Shown piece by piece: positions 57,501 through 64,000 of a stretch of 64,000 nt of DNA. The stretch comes from a marine gamma proteobacterium HTCC2080 (GTDB taxonomy: Bacteria > Pseudomonadota > Gammaproteobacteria > Pseudomonadales > Halieaceae). The DNA is taken from positions 95,551-159,550 of the forward strand of contig AAVV01000010.1 in the NCBI GenBank assembly GCA_000169115.1, written 5' to 3'. The notes below the pieces were generated by a model, which was not told where the DNA came from, made no database searches, and saw only the letters and a program-made list of their open reading frames with translations. The position numbers and the translations under genes are program-made. Each line of letters starts with the position of its first letter. Positions within the stretch are counted from its first letter, which is position 1.

Positions 57501-58445
57501 CTCGAGACGATCCAAGGAAAAAGCCCTATCGTTGGCACTCATGACAAGTGACTGCAGCCGACTTATCCAACCACCAGATTGAAAATCGACACCCGCATCA
57601 AAAACCAATGTATCGAGCTTTACAGTGCGTCCGTCTTGATGAGGCAAAGCCAAATCGGCTAGATCCACTGACAAATCAATGTTCGGCTCTTGGCTATTGC
57701 TTCGGTACCAAAAATCAAGCTCACCGTTGACGTTAAAACCGTCACCAAAAAAGGTCGACAGCCATTCGGCATTGGGAATACTCAAACGACCGTAAAGCTC
57801 ACCTGCAAAGCGATCCAGCTGGAGAATATCACCAACACTAGAACCCGAAATACTGAGCTGCGAGCTTTGTGGGCCAGACACTTCCATCACAACTTGACGC
57901 TCGCTTCCGGAGCGGTGCAGGTCGAGCATTACATTCAGTTGCTGACGACCGCCTTCTGAACCCACCAACCAAATTTCCGCTCGCTCAATGGTTACTTTAC
58001 GAAACGCCACCAGCAAGCTGGCCGCTAGACGGGCCGCACTTCCATCGCCTGAAGAGGGATATATTGCGTCTACAGGTAATTCGACCGCCAGACCATTTAA
58101 GCGAAGTGTATCGAGTCGAACTTGTCCGGCTATTAATGAAGCCCAGGGGTCAACGGTGATCTCGGCTGATTCAAAAACCACCGGCCGACCATCAGGTAGC
58201 GCCATATGCAAACCGGTGACTTGAATACTGGGCTGAAATTTCTCAATATCGCCGCGAAGGCTAGAAATACTATAGTCAAGTCCGGTCTTTTCGCTAAGCC
58301 AGTCATCAACGTTGTTCTGGTAAACCGGTAAAGCACTTAAAAGTGCTCGGGTACCCGCGACGTACACCGCCAAAAGCACAACGAGCACCAGCATAGATCG
58401 CCAAAGTGTCCGGCCGAGAACGTGGTAGATCCGCTCAATCGACAT
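54543..58445 (-). CDS. yhdP: AsmA-like envelope lipid transport protein YhdP
   Basis: A very large (1300-residue) protein anchored by one N-terminal helix (about 16-36, SMLVLVVLLAVYVAGTRALL) with a long periplasmic repeating beta-groove (DUF3971 about 200-700, AsmA-like C-terminal about 1000-1250). Members of this group (TamB, YhdP, YdbH) are thought to form inter-membrane bridges for phospholipid. The C-terminal hydrophobic stretch (ENIPWVAALVGGIPVAAGAYLVSKVF) and acidic Ser/Glu-rich tail are typical. It precedes maf by six bases; the rng gene found between them in Pseudomonas is absent. Confidence 0.9.
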   Translation of the reverse strand: MSIERIYHVLGRTLWRSMLVLVVLLAVYVAGTRALLSALPVYQNNVDDWLSEKTGLDYSISSLRGDIEKFQPSIQVTGLHMALPDGRPVVFESAEITVDPWASLIAGQVRLDTLRLNGLAVELPVDAIYPSSGDGSAARLAASLLVAFRKVTIERAEIWLVGSEGGRQQLNVMLDLHRSGSERQVVMEVSGPQSSQLSISGSSVGDILQLDRFAGELYGRLSIPNAEWLSTFFGDGFNVNGELDFWYRSNSQEPNIDLSVDLADLALPHQDGRTVKLDTLVFDAGVDFQSGGWISRLQSLVMSANDRAFSLDRLEVDNRGDGLRLKTEGLDVGELLRTVVATGILPPKTSEILSELDPSGSLVALDVGLADWREPLVDWSVEAQVENLSVKARKKLPGLLGIDGTVEATHNGAVAWLDTDNFRLDLPKVYLEPIEFKKILGQLSASWNANTLYLHNGVFDGEHEEHHANALFGMTIPLFPKTLQGPPLAMYLDVGVPDASVDVRRNYVPYRIPQVLQKWLDSSILAGNLSQTGFSWRGGFKAFGSGLQSMQIAASVTDGDIQFQPDWPEINGFEGTLLVDTDRVSVWARTGRISNATVEGVSVEVDAASTAGGLLAAGQFRGRVPAGLELLQRSPIYRHAGKLLDDLEVEGAVSGELALAMDIRSGSTAPKIAVTTELTEARVKSRLLALTLDNVEGGLDFNSEVGFSSRNLRSTLFGEPVLTEVGAGSSELDDAAMVDARFSAHVSGADLLDWSQGLAGYSVVGEEQIQLLSGKAPVVVDVAVGDDMQFSVSSTLEGLAVDLPKPLGKTADSETPVSVIFQPNTSIPIEAFWFERLQGQVLQEEAGISGLALDLTPRSSPIPFSSNPATSGINVFGQLSRIELDPWLAAMRNVTLTSGGDSFQWPLSINALGIDEVIVGTIAVDDVTLDVTPYATWYQLGINTSWLDAELTIPEDDRNIALIINHLDYDQLNGLSTVTTDLYPSDRQMKARRPPELPVALDVTVANLTFKKQALGAAKFRLDSAADALVIDNIQGQLAGLKLLPGTGLTWSESSQGRWVTDLSVQAEMADFQRTFSDLSLEPLVTTESGVIQADLTWPGGPTDLNLLALTGSSRMDLTEGSFLPVSSGATGAVRLFSLLNLAGLFGRADVTRIFDPGVTFRSAAGQFEFSPGNVEIAEFNIIGTGGGFNFTSDIDLITEMIDGELVVTLPLVENIPWVAALVGGIPVAAGAYLVSKVFEDQFLSLSSGVYSVKGNLGAPEVKFIRIFDAGSGADSQSPISESAEESSQENTQKSASEDS

Positions 58446-58451
58446 ACTGAA

Positions 58452-59015
58452 TCACCGATCTAAACCAACACCGAAGTTAGCGATTAAGGCCTTGGTTTCG
58501 GCAAGAGGTAATCCCACGACAGAAGAAAAGCTACCCTCAATACTCTGAACAAAAACACCCCCTCGACCCTGAATCGCATAGGCCCCAGCCTTATCCCAAG
58601 GTTCCGTGGTATCGAGGTAGCAAGCTATAGCTCGCGCTGATAGTTGGACGAAGGTGACCTTGGTAGACACCATACATATCTCTATGACGTCACCGCAGCG
58701 AGCAGCGACACTGGTTAACACATAATGGGAACGTCCCGAAAGCAGGGACAGCATGCGCGTTGCGTCCTCACGATCATCTGGCTTTCCTAGGACTGTATCG
58801 CCAATGGTCACAGTAGTATCAGCCCCAAGAATTAGTGCACCTTTAACATCTACTGCAGATGCCTTCATAACCGCCAAACGCATCACATAATCTTTTGGGG
58901 TCTCCCCAACGGTTCGACTCTCGTCAATGTTAGGTTCAATGCAGGTAAAGTTAGATTCGAGAAATTCCAACAAAGTTCGACGTCTAGGGCTGCTCGAGGC
59001 GAGAATAATTTGCAT
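58452..59015 (-). CDS. maf: Maf-family nucleoside triphosphate pyrophosphatase (YhdE type)
   Basis: Hydrolyses dTTP/UTP and modified nucleotides; also linked to septum inhibition. 187 residues from ATG 59015, giving MQIILASSSPRRRTLLEF. Active-site ALILGADTTVTI and GKAGAY-like DKAGAYAIQGRGGVF support the dTTP/UTPase (YhdE) branch. Start overlaps the mreD stop by one base (TAATG). An upstream in-frame start at 59054 is not needed. Confidence 0.93.
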   Translation of the reverse strand: MQIILASSSPRRRTLLEFLESNFTCIEPNIDESRTVGETPKDYVMRLAVMKASAVDVKGALILGADTTVTIGDTVLGKPDDREDATRMLSLLSGRSHYVLTSVAARCGDVIEICMVSTKVTFVQLSARAIACYLDTTEPWDKAGAYAIQGRGGVFVQSIEGSFSSVVGLPLAETKALIANFGVGLDR

Positions 59016-59497
59016 TACTGTACCTCGTAATATCGTCTGAAAAACCTGAGGCAATTACGAACTGGCACCCAAAATAAAAAGGAGACAGCCGCCGGCATAA
59101 GAAACGCAGTGCTCGAATGCTGCCACCCTAGGAACGTTTCCAGCCGTTGCTCGACAAGATGTACCAGTGAAATTAAAAGCGCCATCACGAGGCCTTGTTT
59201 GAGACCATCAAATTGGCGGATCCGCTGGTAACTCACAAGAATGACAAGCACTGCCATTACAGCCCCAATAGCTGTAGCACCAGCGGGTGACCCATCGAGC
59301 AGATCAGTGAGTATGCCCACCACACAAGCGGAAAGAACTCCGACTCGATTCGGTAGCGCCAAAACCCAATAAAACAAAAATAGAAGCGGCCAGTCCGGAG
59401 TATATTCACGCCACGATACAGGCACCGGTATCGCGACGAGCAGAAGGGCGATCAGGATTGAGCCAACAATTACCCAAGAGCCTCTTTCAGCTATCAC
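59015..59497 (-). CDS. mreD: Rod shape-determining protein MreD
   Basis: A 160-residue inner-membrane protein with about five helices, part of the elongasome with MreC, RodA and PBP2. It has the family pattern YTPDWPLLFLFYWVLALPNRVGV and GSPAGATAIGAVMAVLVILVSYQRIRQF. Weakly conserved family; position between mreC and maf decides it. Confidence 0.92.
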   Translation of the reverse strand: MIAERGSWVIVGSILIALLLVAIPVPVSWREYTPDWPLLFLFYWVLALPNRVGVLSACVVGILTDLLDGSPAGATAIGAVMAVLVILVSYQRIRQFDGLKQGLVMALLISLVHLVEQRLETFLGWQHSSTAFLMPAAVSFLFWVPVRNCLRFFRRYYEVQ

Positions 59498-59499
59498 AA

Positions 59500-60306
59500 T
59501 TATTGACTGCCAGCAGGCATAAGGTCGATTGCCAACATCACATGTCGCCCACGATCCAGGCTAGCAGTAGGCACCGCGATTACTTGGGAAAAAGAAGATC
59601 CTGGCTGCTTTATGATCGTCGTTATCGTGGCTACAGGGTACCCCGCGGGAAAGAGCCCTCCCAGACCAGACGTCACCAAGGTATCGCCCTCCTTGATATC
59701 AGTCGTTGCTGCAATGTGTCTCACGACCAAACGATTCAGTGCCCCAGTACCCTCGGCGAGCCCTCGGACGCCACTGCGCAGTACCTGAACGGGCACCGCG
59801 TGAGTGGCGTCGGTAATCAGTAAAGCCTGACTACTGTACTGTCCTACTCGAATAACTTGCCCCATCAGTCCATCAGCACCGAGCAGCGGTTGTCCCACAT
59901 AAACAGCGTCAGCGCTCCCTTTATCGATGACCAACTCATGTCGGGATGGGGCTGCTGTCATAGCAATAATTTCGGCGACCATCACCTCACGTCCAAGGGT
60001 CTCTGCCGAGCGCAATAATGCGCGGTAGCGCCCATTTTCAGCCAGCACAGCAGCCAGCTTTTGAGTTTGCCCCTTCAGCACAAGGTTTTCTTGCTCGAGA
60101 CGCGCTTTGTCTGCTCGCAAAGCACTGTGAGTCTGGAAAAAATCTCCTAACCCGATAAAGGCTGATTTGGGGGCCGCTGCAACGCGGTAAATAACTGCCG
60201 CCGTATCAACTGCAAATTGCCGGGGAGCTTCGAGTGCAGGGTGATCTCGTACGTAAAACAGGAGGAGCAGGCAGCAACCAATCCCTAAAGCGGCACGCCA
60301 ACCCAC
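59500..60306 (-). CDS. mreC: Rod shape-determining protein MreC (N-terminus probably longer)
   Basis: Bitopic periplasmic scaffold of the elongasome that activates PBP2. As read, 268 residues from GTG 60306: helix about 7-21, coiled coil about 62-95 (ADKARLEQENLVLKGQTQKLAAVL), then the beta-rich core with VIDKGSADAVYVGQPLL, LITDATHAVPVQVLRSG and VTSGLGGLFPAGYPVA. The codons before it spell the conserved IKPLFLKEKHV start of MreC, but no normal start codon lies in that frame before a TGA. Removing one G near 60337-60338 would join GTG 60343 to give MSIKPLFL. So either a sequence error, a real truncation, or an AUC start (60336) is involved. Confidence 0.92.
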   Translation of the reverse strand: MGWRAALGIGCCLLLLFYVRDHPALEAPRQFAVDTAAVIYRVAAAPKSAFIGLGDFFQTHSALRADKARLEQENLVLKGQTQKLAAVLAENGRYRALLRSAETLGREVMVAEIIAMTAAPSRHELVIDKGSADAVYVGQPLLGADGLMGQVIRVGQYSSQALLITDATHAVPVQVLRSGVRGLAEGTGALNRLVVRHIAATTDIKEGDTLVTSGLGGLFPAGYPVATITTIIKQPGSSFSQVIAVPTASLDRGRHVMLAIDLMPAGSQ

Positions 60307-60370
60307 ATGCTTTTCTTTCAGAAATAGGGGTTTGATCGCTCACCTCACCTCAGTGTAGAAAAAGGAGAAT

Positions 60371-61426
<1,056 letters not shown>

Positions 61427-61645
61427 TTACGCCTGCACCCCCATCACACCTCGCCAATGCGAGTGCAGTGAGCGTGCGGGAATTTCTTGTGGCAAAGCTC
61501 TGTTCTGCAAAATACGGCAAAAATACCGGTAAATCAGTCAGTTCAAGCTTCGTCTTAATGTGCGAATGTATCAACGTGGGGGTTTTTGGGCAAGGTGAAT
61601 CTGTGGTAGCTTCGCCCCTCTTCTTTTCACAGCGGATACCCCGCC

Positions 61646-61933
61646 ATGCCCACCATTCCCGCAGATGTGCTGTCGGTGGCACAGCTCGCTCGATTACGCA
61701 TCGACGAGACCGCACTCGACGATGTGACCGACCGCTTTAATCGAACCTTGAAACTAGTCGCTCAGCTAGAGGAAGTCGATACCGAGGGTGTCGTCCCAAT
61801 GTCAAATCCGCACGACATGTATCAGAGACTGCGGGCCGACAAGGTTACCGAAAGCAATCAGCGGGAGGCTCTTCAAAAGACTGCGCCTGCCGTTGCAGAT
61901 GGGTTTTTCCTGGTCCCTAAGGTCATTGACTAA
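61646..61933 (+). CDS. gatC: Asp-tRNA(Asn)/Glu-tRNA(Gln) amidotransferase subunit C
   Basis: A 95-residue subunit that braces the GatAB complex. It has [17 protein letters not shown] at the start, [21 protein letters not shown] in the middle and [13 protein letters not shown] at the end, all family-typical. Its stop overlaps the gatA start as TAATG. Presence of GatCAB implies indirect synthesis of Gln-tRNA and/or Asn-tRNA. Confidence 0.96.
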   Translation: MPTIPADVLSVAQLARLRIDETALDDVTDRFNRTLKLVAQLEEVDTEGVVPMSNPHDMYQRLRADKVTESNQREALQKTAPAVADGFFLVPKVID

Positions 61934-63411
61934 TGGCACAGGAAGCCCTCACTTACGCCTCAGCAACCGAGCTATCAGTTTCGTTGAAAACCGCAGAGAT
62001 CTCAGCGGTAGAACTCACCGAAGCCTGCATTGATGCCATTGCTGCACACAACGGTACCGTCAATGCTGTCGTCACGCTCTGTGAAGAGTCAGCCTTAGCT
62101 GAAGCGAAAGCCGCCGATTTAAAATTGCGAGACGGCTCGGCGGGCCCGCTCACAGGGATACCCCTACTGCATAAAGATATTTTCTGTACACGAAACGTAG
62201 CCACTACATGTGCGTCAAAGATGCTGGCGAATTTTGTCCCACCCTACGACGCCACCGTCGTGAGTCGGCTTCGCACAGCTGGAACGGTCATGTTGGGTAA
62301 AACCAATATGGATGAATTTGCTATGGGCTCGTCCACGGAAACATCGGTGTTTGGGGTAACGCGCAATCCCTGGGACCTTAATTGTGTCCCCGGAGGAAGC
62401 TCTGGGGGCGCTGCTGCTGCCGTTGCTGCTGGTTTCGCACCCCTAAGCACAGGCACAGATACCGGCGGGTCTATTCGTCAGCCCGCCTCGCTATGCGGCA
62501 TCACAGGGTTGAAACCTACCTACGGTCGCGTTTCTAGACTCGGTATTATTGCTTTCGCCTCATCGTTAGATCAGGCAGGTCCTATGACGCGCACCGTCGA
62601 GGACGCCGCACTGATGCTGCAAGCGATGAGTGGTGTCGATGCGGGAGATTCAACCTCCGCTGACCTTGATGTCCCTGACTTTACCGCAGGACTGAATCAA
62701 CCCATTGCCGGCCTTAAAATTGGTATTCCTAGGGAATATTTCAATCATAATCTCGATCAAAGGGTTGCCAATAAAATACATGAAGCTTTAAACGAATTAG
62801 TCAAAGAAGGCGCTGAACTCGTTGATATTGACTTACCTCACACGGAGCAAGGGATAGCGACTTACTACATCATTGCCCCTGCAGAAGCGTCTACAAACCT
62901 GTCTCGCTACGACGGCGTGCGGTTCGGCCACCGCTGTGACAGTCCTCAGAATCTGACTGACCTCTATGAAAGGTCTCGCAGCGAGGGATTTGGTGAGGAG
63001 GTTCAGAGACGTATTCTTGTTGGAACTTATGCCCTGTCAGCGGGTTTTTACGATGCTTACTTCAAAAAAGCCCAACAGGTGAGACGACTGATTAGCGAGG
63101 ATTTTCAAAAAGCCTTCGATCGCTGCGACGTCATTGCAGGGCCCGCTGCTCCCGGCACAGCCTTTCCTCTCGGTGCCAAGTCTGACGACCCGCTGGCGAT
63201 GTACTTGGAAGATATTTACACCTTGTCGGTCAATCTTGCCGGCCTCCCCGGGCTATCTATTCCCGCAGGGTTTATTGATGGCATGCCGGTAGGACTCCAA
63301 TTAATCGGGCGCTCCTTTGATGAAGCCACTTTATTGAAAATGGGACATCGCTTCCAACTGTGCACCAATCACCATCGCGCCACACCCACCATGGCAGGAG
63401 TAAACCAATGA
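61933..63411 (+). CDS. gatA: Asp-tRNA(Asn)/Glu-tRNA(Gln) amidotransferase subunit A
   Basis: Amidase that releases ammonia from glutamine for GatB. 492 residues of the amidase-signature family with the Ser-cisSer-Lys triad: Lys81 in [10 protein letters not shown], Ser154/155 in [15 protein letters not shown] and nucleophile Ser178 in [24 protein letters not shown] just before confirms GatA. Overlaps gatB by four bases (ATGA). Confidence 0.97.
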   Translation: MAQEALTYASATELSVSLKTAEISAVELTEACIDAIAAHNGTVNAVVTLCEESALAEAKAADLKLRDGSAGPLTGIPLLHKDIFCTRNVATTCASKMLANFVPPYDATVVSRLRTAGTVMLGKTNMDEFAMGSSTETSVFGVTRNPWDLNCVPGGSSGGAAAAVAAGFAPLSTGTDTGGSIRQPASLCGITGLKPTYGRVSRLGIIAFASSLDQAGPMTRTVEDAALMLQAMSGVDAGDSTSADLDVPDFTAGLNQPIAGLKIGIPREYFNHNLDQRVANKIHEALNELVKEGAELVDIDLPHTEQGIATYYIIAPAEASTNLSRYDGVRFGHRCDSPQNLTDLYERSRSEGFGEEVQRRILVGTYALSAGFYDAYFKKAQQVRRLISEDFQKAFDRCDVIAGPAAPGTAFPLGAKSDDPLAMYLEDIYTLSVNLAGLPGLSIPAGFIDGMPVGLQLIGRSFDEATLLKMGHRFQLCTNHHRATPTMAGVNQ

Positions 63412-64000
63412 GCTGGGAAGTGGTCATGGGGCTGGAGGTGCACCTTCAACTTGCAACCAAGAGTAAAATATTTTCAGGTGCTGCCAATCAATTTGGTGCA
63501 GAGCCCAACGTTCAAGCCTGTGCTGTCGACCTTGGCATGCCTGGAATGCTGCCGGTACTCAATAGTGAGGCCGTGCGGTATGCCGTCATGTTTGGTTTAG
63601 CTATTGACGCCCGTTTGGGCAAGCGCTCTGTGTTTGATCGAAAAAATTACTTCTATCCAGACCTTCCAAAGGGTTATCAGGTCAGTCAATTTTTTGAGCC
63701 TATCGTTTGCGAAGGCCAATTCGATATTCCCATGGAGGATGGCTCACTATTTCCCGTTCGAATTACCCGTGCTCACCTCGAGGAAGATGCTGGAAAATCT
63801 GTCCACGATGCCTATACCGGACAAACGGGTGTTGATCTGAATCGTGCGGGTACTCCGCTACTGGAGATTGTGACTGAGCCCGACTTTCGAAATGCAGCTC
63901 AGGCTGTCGCCTACTTGAAAGCTCTGCACTCCCTGGCTATTTATTTAGGCATTTCAGATGGAAATATGGCAGAGGGCTCTATGCGCTGCGACATTAATGT
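63408..64000 (+). CDS. gatB: Asp-tRNA(Asn)/Glu-tRNA(Gln) amidotransferase subunit B (3' end outside window)
   Basis: The kinase/transamidase subunit that activates misacylated tRNA. The frame is open from ATG 63408 to the window edge (about 197 residues; the whole protein is usually near 480). It begins [23 protein letters not shown] and contains [12 protein letters not shown], the zinc/Mg-site region [32 protein letters not shown] and [15 protein letters not shown]. It overlaps the gatA stop as ATGA. Confidence 0.96.
   Translation, partial: MSWEVVMGLEVHLQLATKSKIFSGAANQFGAEPNVQACAVDLGMPGMLPVLNSEAVRYAVMFGLAIDARLGKRSVFDRKNYFYPDLPKGYQVSQFFEPIVCEGQFDIPMEDGSLFPVRITRAHLEEDAGKSVHDAYTGQTGVDLNRAGTPLLEIVTEPDFRNAAQAVAYLKALHSLAIYLGISDGNMAEGSMRCDIN

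Overview
The window is a dense, housekeeping-type chromosomal segment of a Gram-negative gammaproteobacterium. Base composition is moderate (roughly half G+C by eye). Gene content and order follow the Pseudomonas-type chromosome closely: pilBCD-coaE; mraZ to ftsZ-lpxC-M23 peptidase-secA-argJ-mutT; rsmI-rnpB; lpoA-yraN-diaA-dolP; sspBA; petABC; rplM-rpsI; zapE; degS/hisDG-murA-ibaG-mlaC; kdsDC-lptCAB-rpoN-hpf-ptsN-rapZ-npr; yhdP-maf-mreDCB-gatCAB. Protein motifs (LPS transport, LpxC, meso-DAP-type MurE, IVa pilus, bc1 complex) fit an aerobic member of the Pseudomonadales/Cellvibrionales sphere. A marine OM60/NOR5- or SAR92-like lineage is a guess that cannot be tested here. I recognise no transposase, integrase, CRISPR array, tRNA or foreign-looking block.

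Layout. 1-3.7 kb (+): the end of pilB, then pilC, pilD and coaE. 3.9-26.8 kb (-): one almost unbroken co-directional run from mraZ down through the division/cell-wall cluster (rsmH, ftsL, ftsI, murE, murF, mraY, murD, ftsW, murG, murC, ddlB, ftsQ, ftsA, ftsZ), lpxC, a LytM-type peptidase, secA, argJ and mutT. Most neighbours overlap by 1-11 bases. 26.8-27.5 kb: control region of that operon with a MraZ operator array, a possible small RNA on the opposite strand, and the RNase P RNA gene. This holds the only gene-free stretch over 300 bases (26826-27160). 27.5-32.9 kb: rsmI, the divergent lpoA-yraN-diaA-dolP group, and sspB/sspA. 33-38.5 kb: bc1 complex, ribosomal proteins L13/S9, zapE and a YhcB-like gene. 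38.5-44.6 kb: a NIF3 protein, a DegS-type protease, hisD-hisG-murA-ibaG-mlaC. 44.8-54.6 kb (+): yrbG-kdsD-kdsC-lptC-lptA-lptB-rpoN-hpf-ptsN-rapZ-npr, then mgtE and darP. 54.5-61.4 kb (-): yhdP, maf, mreD, mreC, mreB. 61.6-64 kb (+): gatC, gatA and the start of gatB.

How it fits together. The window is centred on making and shaping the envelope: precursor synthesis (murA-G, mraY, ddlB), septation (fts genes), elongation (mreBCD), lipid A/Kdo/LPS transport (lpxC, kdsDC, lptCAB), outer-membrane care (lpoA, dolP, mlaC, yhdP, degS) and protein export (secA). The respiratory bc1 complex, nitrogen PTS/sigma-54 genes and the amidotransferase genes lie between these groups.

Most notable points: (1) cytochrome b and cytochrome c1 are one continuous 676-residue reading frame; (2) ftsA is broken by what looks like two missing A bases 10-15 bases apart, and mreC lacks its conserved N-terminus unless one extra G is removed, so base-level errors or real mutations should be checked; (3) a 10-bp-phased array of five perfect AGTGGG boxes covers the mraZ promoter and leader; (4) a consensus -10 on the other strand of that promoter leads to a textbook terminator, suggesting an unannotated small RNA; (5) FtsI carries SSQ where SSN is expected; (6) mlaC stands alone without mlaFED or mlaB.
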